Origin: Clostridia bacterium
Lineage (GTDB): Bacteria > Bacillota > Clostridia > Acetivibrionales > DSM-2933
Direction of reading: 5' to 3'
DNA length: 64,000 bases
NCBI GenBank assembly: GCA_026416815.1
Contig: JAOAEJ010000084.1
Span: 62,001-126,000 of the forward strand
The position numbers and the translations under genes are program-made. The notes under the pieces were generated by a model that saw only the letters and a program-made list of their open reading frames with translations, was not told the DNA's origin and did no database searches. Below are positions 24,256-33,464 of this stretch, one piece after another. Position 1 is the first letter of the stretch. Every line of letters begins with the position of its first letter.

Positions 24256-26025
24256 TTATGCAGATAAAGCCTTTTCACTCTGCTGTTTGAGATAAAGCTG
24301 CCTGTATAACACTCCTTTTTCCATTAGCTGCTCATGAGTTCCTCTTTCAACGATGTTTCCTTCTTTAAGTACAAGTACTTCATCAGCATTTTTTATGGTA
24401 GACAATCTATGAGCGATAATTATTATGGTTTTCTCACCTTTTAGCTTTTCTATAGCCTCTTGAATAAGTACTTCCGATTGGTTGTCCAGAGCTGAGGTAG
24501 GCTCATCCAACATTAAAATAGGGGTGTTCCTTAATATAGCCCGGGCTATGGCAATCCGCTGTTTCTGCCCCCCGGAAAGCCTTGCACCTCTCTCCCCGGC
24601 AACAGTATCGTAACCCTCAGGCAGCTCCATTATAAAGTCATGGGCATTGGCAGCTTTAGCAGCAGAAGTTATCTCCTCCATTGTACAACCCGGATGCCCG
24701 TAGGAAATGTTCTCTGCTATGCTAACGGGAAACAGATAAGAATCTTGCGTTACTATAGATATTTGACTGCGGCTTACTTTTAAGTTCTTAGCATTGATTG
24801 TATTTCCAAATAACTCTATACTGCCCTCTTGAGGGGGGTAATACCCGCCAAGCAGCTTAAATATAGTGCTCTTACCGCTCCCACTGGGACCTACCAATGC
24901 CACTATGCTGCCCTTATTGATATCAAAACTGAGATTGTCTAAAACCTTCGTGCCATCATTATAGCTAAAAGCTATATTTCTGACATTTATAGGCTTTTGG
25001 CTGTAGTCCATTTTTGCAGTACATTCTTCCGCATTTTCTATTGGTTCATTCAATATTCCCATAACATGCCTCATTGTTCCTGAAGCCTTGTTCAATTCTT
25101 CCACCAACTCGGGTATACTGCCCATAGTTCCTGCCAACGTACCCAGCAGGTACAAAAACGCTATTAAATCTCCAGCTGTCATATGACCTTGAACTATCAG
25201 ATTTCCGCCGTATATAATGCATAATATCCTGGGCACTTCCCTCAATATGTATTCTAAAGGGGTCAGCGGAGAAATTTTCATAACTATGTGAAGGCTTTTT
25301 TCCAATGTTTTTGTTACTACCTGCTTATACCTATCATAAAGCCGATCTTTGAGATTAAATGATTTAAGTATAGGCATGCCTGATATAGTATCGTGTACCA
25401 CCGAGTTGCTTTCCCCTATAAGTTCTTGAAAACGATTAAACAGCTTATCAAATGACATTGCTACCCAAAAGGATACTGCCATTGTTGCAGGAATTATAAT
25501 CATACTGAATAAAAGTAAATCCCATTTTATAGTCAACATATATACAAAAGTAATTATAAAACCTACCGGTGTGTATGTAATTCTTGAAAGCTTTTGGTTT
25601 AAAAAGTTTTCAACTTTTGAGACGTCATTTGTTGCATGGGATACCGTTTCAGCTGAGTGATGGGACTCAAGGTACGATATAGGCAGCTTTTCTATTTGGC
25701 TGTATAGTTGATTTCGCAGCTGAAACATAGTATTTGCGCTTATGCGCCCTGCACTGTAGTTTCTCACATACAGGCAAAGTGTACCTAAAGGAATCAGCCC
25801 GAGAAATATTATTATTGTTGGTACAAGTTCTCTGTGAATCTCAGGAGCCAGGGCTACACTCACCAATTTTCTCATGTAGTATGCTACTAAAATCACCAGA
25901 ACTGCTTCAAGGAAAGAACATGCTATATTCAAATAAAACCATCTACCTTGGGATTTTACCGATAAAAACAACCATTTCAACGGGCTTTGCAGCGGTGCTG
26001 CTTTAGATTTATCCAATTTAAACAT
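24256..26025 (-). CDS. ABC exporter half-transporter 1
   Basis: A 589-aa MsbA/MDR-type half-transporter. The membrane domain spans about 20-320 with the coupling loop ISYLESHHSAETVSHATND. The ATPase domain has Walker A ALVGPSGSGKSTIFK near 378, Q loop VTQDSYLF, signature RLSGGQKQRIAIARAIL, Walker B PILMLDEPTSALD and AHRLSTIKN. It is complete, with no peptidase (C39) domain, so it does not cleave a leader peptide. It lies 42 bp after the BtrH-like gene and pairs with the next transporter. The likely role is export of the finished product; substrate inferred from context. Confidence 0.9.
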   Translation of the reverse strand: MFKLDKSKAAPLQSPLKWLFLSVKSQGRWFYLNIACSFLEAVLVILVAYYMRKLVSVALAPEIHRELVPTIIIFLGLIPLGTLCLYVRNYSAGRISANTMFQLRNQLYSQIEKLPISYLESHHSAETVSHATNDVSKVENFLNQKLSRITYTPVGFIITFVYMLTIKWDLLLFSMIIIPATMAVSFWVAMSFDKLFNRFQELIGESNSVVHDTISGMPILKSFNLKDRLYDRYKQVVTKTLEKSLHIVMKISPLTPLEYILREVPRILCIIYGGNLIVQGHMTAGDLIAFLYLLGTLAGTMGSIPELVEELNKASGTMRHVMGILNEPIENAEECTAKMDYSQKPINVRNIAFSYNDGTKVLDNLSFDINKGSIVALVGPSGSGKSTIFKLLGGYYPPQEGSIELFGNTINAKNLKVSRSQISIVTQDSYLFPVSIAENISYGHPGCTMEEITSAAKAANAHDFIMELPEGYDTVAGERGARLSGGQKQRIAIARAILRNTPILMLDEPTSALDNQSEVLIQEAIEKLKGEKTIIIIAHRLSTIKNADEVLVLKEGNIVERGTHEQLMEKGVLYRQLYLKQQSEKALSA

Positions 26026-26067
26026 TCCTTCCCCCCATGTGTATTTGCACCTGCAACAGGCAGGTTC

Positions 26068-27078
26068 TTATGCGTTTCGAGTCAGGCTAAATAATCTAGC
26101 AACATATCTATCTTCAATGTGGCAAATATTGTTTATTGTATTTACCAGATTGCTGATAATGGTTTCTTTATACACCATTGTATACATGTACTTAGTAGTC
26201 GCCTTCCAAACAGAAGTCCACCTATCTATGATTTCGCCCAACAGAACAACAGCTTGGTCGTCGGGACCTACCAACTTTTCAAGCTTGTACTTTTCCACTT
26301 TTTTAACATTCATTATATTCTTGAATATATCTACAAGCTGTTCTATATTAGAGTTGAGCTGCGACTCATCTAAGGCAATTATCTCAAAGTTTGCAGCAAA
26401 GGATTTTAAGCATTCCACCCCACCGACTATTGCCTCACGATTTTGTATCAAGCTGTCTTTAAAGCTCTGCATATAGTCGATATTTTCAACTCTGACTATT
26501 TGTTCACTTGAACTGAAGGAATAGAGCGAAGGTATTTCATCTTTTTGCTTAAAGTTCATTTCAAATCCTTTAAAACAATTTTCCATATCCTCAAAGCTTA
26601 TGGCGCACTTTCTATAGGCCAGATTGTCCATATGCCTGTGCTCTATTATATTAAATGTCCGTTCTCCGCGGTCGTACCCGTATACAGAAAGTGTGTGCAG
26701 CCAATGAAGCTTTTTGTAAGTCTCGGGAGTTATTGACTCGTAGAATCGGTCAATCCATACTATAATCGGCTTATCCTCGTCCAGGCTTTTAATTATTTCC
26801 TCTACTATGTTTTCGATTTGCCACATGGTATCACAATATATACCCACATCTTTATAAACCTCTTCCAACGGTTTTATCGTAAGATAGTTTATATCAAACT
26901 GAATCCCGTCTCTATTGCTGTCATTATAATAAGCCACTATATCATTTAAGAGAAAATGCATTATATCTTTGTTGAAATGGCCCAATATTGGAAACAATGA
27001 GTTATAGAAGCAGCTCCTATAGTACAAATCATTATAAGGCTCTACATTGTCTAGTATTTTTTTATTTATCACTGTCAT
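26068..27078 (-). CDS. BtrH_N-like papain-fold acyltransferase/amidase
   Basis: A 336-aa cytoplasmic protein. The N-terminal part fits the butirosin BtrH N-terminal family: YYRSCFYNSLFPIL places a Cys near residue 23 in a papain-like position, and LHWLHTLSVYGYD near 128 supplies the His and a following Asp. Between them PIIVWIDRFYESI resembles the family core. The C-terminal 150 residues are helical. In butirosin biosynthesis BtrH moves an acyl group from a carrier protein to an amine. Here the ATG overlaps the stop of the last PKS by 4 bp (ATGA), so the two are translationally coupled. That makes it the best candidate for chain release or amide formation. Family call moderate, role inferred. 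Confidence 0.7.
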   Translation of the reverse strand: MTVINKKILDNVEPYNDLYYRSCFYNSLFPILGHFNKDIMHFLLNDIVAYYNDSNRDGIQFDINYLTIKPLEEVYKDVGIYCDTMWQIENIVEEIIKSLDEDKPIIVWIDRFYESITPETYKKLHWLHTLSVYGYDRGERTFNIIEHRHMDNLAYRKCAISFEDMENCFKGFEMNFKQKDEIPSLYSFSSSEQIVRVENIDYMQSFKDSLIQNREAIVGGVECLKSFAANFEIIALDESQLNSNIEQLVDIFKNIMNVKKVEKYKLEKLVGPDDQAVVLLGEIIDRWTSVWKATTKYMYTMVYKETIISNLVNTINNICHIEDRYVARLFSLTRNA

Positions 27079-29492
27079 GCCCCCGCTTTTCCTGCAATAT
27101 ACAAAGCAAGTTTTTCTATGGTATCGTTTTGCGCTAATATGTTTTGTCCATCCACCTCAATACCAAATACCTTTTCCAGCTCTACTTCCATTTTTATAGT
27201 TATAAGGGAGTTGCCGCCCAGGGTATAGAAGTCATCATTTATATCTACCTCCTCAAGCCCAAACAACCCTGCCCAGATATCAGCCAGCTTAGTTTCTATG
27301 TCTGAGTATACTCCATTGTCACCTCTTCCTTTTAAAGTTACTCTAATATCGGCCTTTTCATTTTCATTAAGGCTAAGTGCAATTCGATGGTCATTGCTTG
27401 GTACATTGCTACCGAAATTCAGGTCACCTGCTATAGCTCCAGAAAACTCCCTGCTCAATACCTCCACAGACTTTTCCTCTGGCCTTATTTTACTATCCTG
27501 CTTACAGCTGCTGTTGATTTCACCCTCTTGCTTCAGTACCTGTGCCGACACGACACTTTTAATCTTAGACCAATAGCGAGTGCGTTTAAATTGGTATGCA
27601 GGCAAGCTTGTCTTTATCCTGCTTTTCCCTTCAAAAAGCAGCTCCTCCCAATTAATGTCTGCTCCCTTTACATAGTATTGTGCCATTACTTCTAATGCTT
27701 CTTCTTGATTTTCTTTCACTTCCGCAAGATTCTTCACCTTTTCAGAAGCACTAGTACTTAGCTGCTGCTTTTCAGTCTCAGTAATCTCTCCCTTATCACT
27801 CAGGCTATTCGCTCTATTGACTATCTTATGTACGCCATAGTACACTCCCATACCCGCTTCAGACTTAAGCCCTCCACTGGAAATTTCCATCAACTTATCT
27901 TTCAAATCCGATTTATTTTTAGAGACTACTGCCAGCCTATAACTATAGTGGCCTCTTCCGGTATTAGCTGTATAACAAATGTCTTCCAACCCTGTTGCAG
28001 AATGTCTTCCCAGGTATTTTGTATACTCCTTCACCAGGTTTTCCAATACTTCGGGGTCCTTAGCGGATAATACAAGTACACATGGCTTTTCATCATTGCA
28101 ATTGTAATTATCCTGAACTTGTGGGGCTTCCTCAAGGATCATATGACAGTTAGTTCCGCTCAAGCCGAAGGAGTTTACTGCTGCAAGCCTTGGCTTATCT
28201 GCCTTCTCCCAGTCTTTCAGTTTATCATTTAAGAATACGGGCGAATCATAAAAATTTATATGCCGGTTAGGAATGCCAAAATTTATAGTAGGCGGTATTT
28301 TCTTGTTTTTTAACGCTAAAGCTACCTTAATTACAACAGCTAAGCCCGATACACATAAGGGGTGACCTATATTGGGTTTCACCGTTCCTAACGCACAAAA
28401 TTGTTTTTTTGAGGTGAATCGCCTAAATGCATTGGTTAATGCGGTAATTTCTATTGGATCACCTATCTTTGTACCGGTTCCGTGAGCCTCTATATAGGAT
28501 AGGTTTTCAGGATTTATTTTAAGCTCATTCCATACCCTTACCGCTAACTCCTCCTGGGATTCGGCATGTGGGGCGGTTAGCCCGCTGGATAAGCCATCAT
28601 TATTCATCCTCCCTCCTTTAATGACCGCGTATATATTATCCTTGTCTGCAAGTGCTTTTTTTAAAGGCTTTAATATCAGAGCTGCTACACCTTCTCCCCA
28701 AATAGTCCCATTAGACCTGTCATCAAAGGACCTTTGCATGCTTCCACTGCCTTCAATAACCGAGAAACTTCCATCATTCTGGCCTGATGGCCTTACAAAT
28801 ACACTTCCGGCTATAGCCATATCGCATTCCTCATTCTTTATAGCCTGAGATGCACTATGCACTGCAACCAGCCCCGAGGAACACGCCGTGTCAAGTACTA
28901 TACTTGGACCTTTAAGATTCAGAGCATAGGATATACGTCGGGATAGAATACATGGATCCGATCCGGTAGTAACCATAGGGTTAGCCTCATTAACATCTAT
29001 AAAATTTTCACGGTAGTCATTCCCAAGACAGTTATCATGACCTATGTAGACTCCGGTTCTTGTACCGTATAATTTACTGCTATCGTACCCTGAATCTTCA
29101 ATTGCTGCCCATGCAGTTTCCAGCATTAGCCTTTGGTTTGGTGTCATCCACTGAGCTTCCTGTGGAGATATACGAAAAAATGCAGCATCAAATTTATCAA
29201 TTTCATCAAGGTGTCCGCCATAGAAATGAAGGTTGTCCAAGTTTGCCTCGTAAAGGCCGATTTTCCTTTGCTCCGGGAAGGGCTTAACACTATTTACACC
29301 ATTGACAAGGTTATCCCAGTATTCATAAATGTTGTTTGCACCGGCAAACTTGCATGCCATTCCTATAATGGCGATGTCGTCTTTTTGGCTATTTTTCAAT
29401 CCCTGAAGCTCAGTTAATATGGTTTTTGCTTCTTTATTTGACAGCCTCTGGGCGGCAACTTCCCGGAAAATATAATCTACTATTGAGTCCAT
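27075..29492 (-). CDS. PKS4: terminal AT-less module, KS-ACP
   Basis: An 805-aa protein. An N-terminal helical docking hairpin (IVDYIFREVAAQRLSNKEA) precedes a ketosynthase (about 40-455) with all catalytic residues: Cys near 203 in DTACSSGLVAVH, His in EAHGTGTKIGDP and His in NIGHPLCVSG. The flanking subdomain ends with LPAYQFKRTRYW. There is no AT, KR or DH. An acyl carrier domain near the C-terminus has GGNSLITIKM (Ser about 760). It should add one malonyl-derived unit and leave a beta-keto thioester, unless modified in trans. No C-terminal docking helices and no thioesterase, consistent with being the last module. The BtrH-like gene overlaps its end. Confidence 0.9.
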   Translation of the reverse strand: MDSIVDYIFREVAAQRLSNKEAKTILTELQGLKNSQKDDIAIIGMACKFAGANNIYEYWDNLVNGVNSVKPFPEQRKIGLYEANLDNLHFYGGHLDEIDKFDAAFFRISPQEAQWMTPNQRLMLETAWAAIEDSGYDSSKLYGTRTGVYIGHDNCLGNDYRENFIDVNEANPMVTTGSDPCILSRRISYALNLKGPSIVLDTACSSGLVAVHSASQAIKNEECDMAIAGSVFVRPSGQNDGSFSVIEGSGSMQRSFDDRSNGTIWGEGVAALILKPLKKALADKDNIYAVIKGGRMNNDGLSSGLTAPHAESQEELAVRVWNELKINPENLSYIEAHGTGTKIGDPIEITALTNAFRRFTSKKQFCALGTVKPNIGHPLCVSGLAVVIKVALALKNKKIPPTINFGIPNRHINFYDSPVFLNDKLKDWEKADKPRLAAVNSFGLSGTNCHMILEEAPQVQDNYNCNDEKPCVLVLSAKDPEVLENLVKEYTKYLGRHSATGLEDICYTANTGRGHYSYRLAVVSKNKSDLKDKLMEISSGGLKSEAGMGVYYGVHKIVNRANSLSDKGEITETEKQQLSTSASEKVKNLAEVKENQEEALEVMAQYYVKGADINWEELLFEGKSRIKTSLPAYQFKRTRYWSKIKSVVSAQVLKQEGEINSSCKQDSKIRPEEKSVEVLSREFSGAIAGDLNFGSNVPSNDHRIALSLNENEKADIRVTLKGRGDNGVYSDIETKLADIWAGLFGLEEVDINDDFYTLGGNSLITIKMEVELEKVFGIEVDGQNILAQNDTIEKLALYIAGKAGA

Positions 29493-29509
29493 CTGCTATC
29501 GTCCCCCTA

Positions 29510-32500
29510 TTAATCAATGTTGAACAGCTTTTTAGCCTTATCTACTGATATATCTCCGTTACGTAATTGCTCCAGAATCGTATCCAGATCATCCTTACTG
29601 TCTTCGGCTTCAATTTTAAGTGCAGCAGTAGCCCCCTTTGAGTTCAATCTCTTATCTAATTGTTTAGACATTTCGTATACTGTCGGATAAGTGAAGATAT
29701 CGGATATATTAACATCTCCCTCAAAGTGCTTTTCCAACTCCTTCAGGAGATTTGTTGCAAGTATGGAGTCTCCCCCCATATGCTGAAATGGATCATGAAT
29801 ATTTATTTCAGTAAGCCCAAGCACATGAGCCCATATTTGTCCAACCTTTGTTACAAGAGGAGTAACTTCACTCTCATTCTTGCCCCTGACCAAGGCCTTA
29901 TATGAAGCCTCATTGTTCTTCTCAACCCCTGCCTGCCTAATTCTGTCGTCTATCATCTGCCGTATGTCGCTTGAGAAGTTTATCTTCAACGCGTCTAAAA
30001 TATAGGTCATTGCTTCGTAATCAAACTCTCCTATAACTGCTCTTGGTATGTTTTTATTCACTATCTCGTGAAAAGCATTAATTGCTTTTTCTGTAGTTAT
30101 TGTTTTAAATAGTCCTCTTGTTCTACTTATGCCATACTCAACAGCCATTCCGGTTTCACTCCATGCAGGCCAGTTGATGGTTACCGTCCTTTTTCCTTTT
30201 TTGTTCCTGTATGCTGCAAAGGAATCAAGGTATGAGTTGGCCGCACAATAAGCTCCCATACTTGGACTTCCAATAACGGTAGCAATTGACGAGAACATCA
30301 CGAATATATCCATGTCATCCTCTTGAGTAAGCATATCAAGCAGCAGAGTACCCTGCACTTTTGGTGCTATTACCTCATTGAATATCTCTATATCCTTTTC
30401 TTTGATAAATCCATCACTCAAAATACCGGCGCAATGGAATATTCCATTGATTTTTCCAAATCTTGTCCGTATATCCTTGAGTACTTGCTTTACATCACCT
30501 TCTCTTGAGATATCGGAGCTGTAACATACTACCTTAGAGCCTAATTCTTCGATGGATTTAATCGCGTTTATCCTGTCACAAAGTTTTTTATTGCTGCCTC
30601 TTTCGAGTATTTCTTCCCATTGTTCACGTTCAGGCATAGGTGAACGATTTATAAGGCAAATATTTGCCTTGCCCCTTGCGGCAAGATACCTGCTTATCTC
30701 AATACCTATCCCACCGGTTCCACCGGTTATTATGTATGCACCTTCCGCTTTAACCTCCAGCTTTCTGTCAGGAATACCCCCTATATCTAACTTATTGAAT
30801 TCTTCCACATACCTAGTTCCGTTTCGGTAAGCTACAACAGACTGTCTGTTATCGTCTGTCAATTCCTTAATCATCTGCTCGACAGTAATGTCATTGTCTA
30901 TGTCTATGAATCGGCACCTCAGGTTTGGACACTCCGGAGTTACTACCTTGCTAAGACCAAGCATAACTGCATTGTAAGCATTGATTTTTATTTCACTCTT
31001 TGTTACTTCGCTTGCATAATCGGATATCAGCACTATGTCAGTAGGCTCGTTGTACATGTTGGACATAAGGCTTCTAACAAGATAAAACAAGCTGTATGTA
31101 CCTCTTCTCTGACTCTCCTCCAGAAGCCCAAAATCTTCATCCGCCCTTCCTAAAGTAGAAAGGTGCAATATCTGCGATATTCTTTTATCCTTGATATCTG
31201 CGAGCAAGTCGTAGTAATCCTTTTCTGTACCACTTATCACATAATTGCAATCTCCAAGCCTCCTGAATTCCATTCCATATTCTACTTCTATAATGCTTGT
31301 ACCGTTTGATTTAAGGGCTTCTACCAATTGCTGCCCCATTCCGCTCTCATCCTTGAAAATCAGAATGCTTCCTGAAGCTGCATTTTTCTCATCTACTTTT
31401 AGTTCTAGCGGAACCCATTCACCTTTTAAGAACATATCGCCCTGTTTTGCCACATCATCCTTTTGGTTCACGTTTTTTGTCGCTATATCTCTAAGTGCAG
31501 ACTCCTGCACCTTTAGCCAGTGGCGTTTTCGTTCAAATGGATAGGTAGGTAAACTTACTTTTACGCATAGGTTGTCCTTGTAAAGCTCTGCCCACCTCAC
31601 ATCAGCTCCTTTTACATAAAGCCTGCTCAGCTCTTCGAGTACTTTTATATATGCATTATCCTCTATTTCCTTTCCTTCTGAGATTATCTTTGCTGCTATT
31701 CCATCCAGCTCCCGTTTCTCTCTATTGGTAATTTCCCAGGGCTGTGTGTGTTCAGTGGAATCAGGTACTACTTTATGTTCGTTATAGTATATGTCCTTAC
31801 CCACCGCTTCTCTTAACTCTCTGCTGTACAGCATTTTGATTTTTTTCTCGAAATCTTCTCTGCTACAAACCAGCATGGAAAGCCTGCTGCTATAATGGCC
31901 TCTTCCGGTGCTTACGGTAAAGCATATATCCTCTATATTGTATTCTTCACACTCTTCTATAAAATCGTTGTATTTCCTTATGTACTCCTTCAAGTCTGCT
32001 TCTGTTTTTGCTGATAAAGTAAATGCATAGGCTGATTTTTCCTTTGCCGCTTTATCGCCATTCGCATTATAGCTCGGCGCCTCTTCTACCACTACATGGC
32101 AATTGGTCCTGCTAAAACCAAATGAACTGACACCAGCCCTCATTGGGAATCCATCAGCTTCCCATTTAGTCAATCTGTCATTGATATATAAGGGTGAGTT
32201 TAAAAACTCTATGAAAGGATTCGGATCAGTAAAATTAATATTGGGTGGGACTTCCTTATGCTTTAACGCCAGAACTACTTTAATCAGCGAAGTGATTCCC
32301 GCAGCACCTACAGCATGACCTATATTGGGCTTTACTGCTCCAATTCCGCAGAACTGTTTCTTCTGTGTATATTTTTCAAATGCAAGTTTTAATCCCTTAG
32401 CCTCTATTGGGTCCCCCAAAACAGTTCCTGTAGCATGGGCTTCTATATATGATATAGTCTCAGGATTTATCCCTGCGTCCTCCCATGCGCTTGCAATTAC

Positions 32501-33427
32501 CTCGGCTTGGGTCTCAGGGCTTGGAGCAGTAATCCCGTTTGTAGCCCCATCATTATTAACGGCGCTCCCCTTAATGACCGCATAGATGTTGTCTCTATCC
32601 TTGACTGCCTGATCCAACGGCTTTAGGAGTAAAGCTCCAACCCCTTCCCCCCATACCGTTCCCGTTGAATTTTTATCAAATGCACTTACTCTGCCTTCCG
32701 ATGACTCTACGCCTTCAAAATTAGTTTTAAGAATGCCTATAAGGTTTATCCCTCCGGCAATTGCCATAGAGCATTCCTTATTCTGTAGAGCTTTACAAGC
32801 AGTATGAACTGCCACCAATCCGGAGGAACAGGCAGTATCTATTACCATGCTCGGTCCTTTGAGGTTTAATATATAGGATATGCGGCTTGCCAATATGGAT
32901 GTCATGGCGCCGGTCATAACTAATAAATCCTGCTGCTCCAGTTCTTTTCCGTACTCCAGCTGGTATGTGTGATCCATGCCAACATAAACACCGGTTTTGG
33001 AACCATGAATTTTATCATTGGCACAGCCTGCATCCTCTATTGCCTCCCATACAGTCTCCAGAAAAAGCCGCTGGGCAGGATTCATTAAATTAGCTTCCTT
33101 TGGTGAGATTCGGAAAAATGCAGCAGCAAACTTGTCAATTCCGCTTATAAACCCCGCTTTTATTTTGTGGCCTTTTGATAAGCCCTCAAGCCGCTCTTCA
33201 GGATAGCCGCTAATTGCCTCTACACCGTTTTTCAGATTACGCCAATATTCTTTTGTGTTATTAGCTTTAGGAAACTTACAGGCTATACCGATAACAGCAA
33301 TGTCCATCTTTACCGGCTCTCTGGTCATGTTTATTTCTTTTAAAACCAAAAGTGCCATCTCTTTATTTAGTATGCCGTTCTTAACCTGCTCCAAAATATA
33401 TCTGTTTATAACATCTTTATTGCTCAT
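29510..33427 (-). CDS. PKS3: AT-less module, KS-KR-ACP
   Basis: About 1305 aa; I prefer the ATG at 33425-33427 over an in-frame GTG two codons earlier. Domains: N-terminal docking hairpin (VINRYILEQVKNGILNKEMA), KS with Cys near 200 (DTACSSGLVAVH), EAHATGTVLGDP and NIGHAVGAAG, post-KS flank ending LPTYPFERKRHW, then a structural and catalytic ketoreductase with NADPH motif TGGTGGIGIE near 900 and FSSIATVIG / GAYCAANSYLD for the catalytic Ser and Tyr. The ACP Ser is near 1216 in MGGDSILATNL. HCAGILSDGF keeps the Asp associated with B-type KRs. There is no DH, so a beta-hydroxy group is predicted. C-terminal docking helices: LDTILEQLRNGDISVDKAKKL. Confidence 0.92.
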   Translation of the reverse strand: MSNKDVINRYILEQVKNGILNKEMALLVLKEINMTREPVKMDIAVIGIACKFPKANNTKEYWRNLKNGVEAISGYPEERLEGLSKGHKIKAGFISGIDKFAAAFFRISPKEANLMNPAQRLFLETVWEAIEDAGCANDKIHGSKTGVYVGMDHTYQLEYGKELEQQDLLVMTGAMTSILASRISYILNLKGPSMVIDTACSSGLVAVHTACKALQNKECSMAIAGGINLIGILKTNFEGVESSEGRVSAFDKNSTGTVWGEGVGALLLKPLDQAVKDRDNIYAVIKGSAVNNDGATNGITAPSPETQAEVIASAWEDAGINPETISYIEAHATGTVLGDPIEAKGLKLAFEKYTQKKQFCGIGAVKPNIGHAVGAAGITSLIKVVLALKHKEVPPNINFTDPNPFIEFLNSPLYINDRLTKWEADGFPMRAGVSSFGFSRTNCHVVVEEAPSYNANGDKAAKEKSAYAFTLSAKTEADLKEYIRKYNDFIEECEEYNIEDICFTVSTGRGHYSSRLSMLVCSREDFEKKIKMLYSRELREAVGKDIYYNEHKVVPDSTEHTQPWEITNREKRELDGIAAKIISEGKEIEDNAYIKVLEELSRLYVKGADVRWAELYKDNLCVKVSLPTYPFERKRHWLKVQESALRDIATKNVNQKDDVAKQGDMFLKGEWVPLELKVDEKNAASGSILIFKDESGMGQQLVEALKSNGTSIIEVEYGMEFRRLGDCNYVISGTEKDYYDLLADIKDKRISQILHLSTLGRADEDFGLLEESQRRGTYSLFYLVRSLMSNMYNEPTDIVLISDYASEVTKSEIKINAYNAVMLGLSKVVTPECPNLRCRFIDIDNDITVEQMIKELTDDNRQSVVAYRNGTRYVEEFNKLDIGGIPDRKLEVKAEGAYIITGGTGGIGIEISRYLAARGKANICLINRSPMPEREQWEEILERGSNKKLCDRINAIKSIEELGSKVVCYSSDISREGDVKQVLKDIRTRFGKINGIFHCAGILSDGFIKEKDIEIFNEVIAPKVQGTLLLDMLTQEDDMDIFVMFSSIATVIGSPSMGAYCAANSYLDSFAAYRNKKGKRTVTINWPAWSETGMAVEYGISRTRGLFKTITTEKAINAFHEIVNKNIPRAVIGEFDYEAMTYILDALKINFSSDIRQMIDDRIRQAGVEKNNEASYKALVRGKNESEVTPLVTKVGQIWAHVLGLTEINIHDPFQHMGGDSILATNLLKELEKHFEGDVNISDIFTYPTVYEMSKQLDKRLNSKGATAALKIEAEDSKDDLDTILEQLRNGDISVDKAKKLFNID

Positions 33428-33464
33428 CAGCACATGACCCCCACGTAGTTTTATTTATTTCCCT

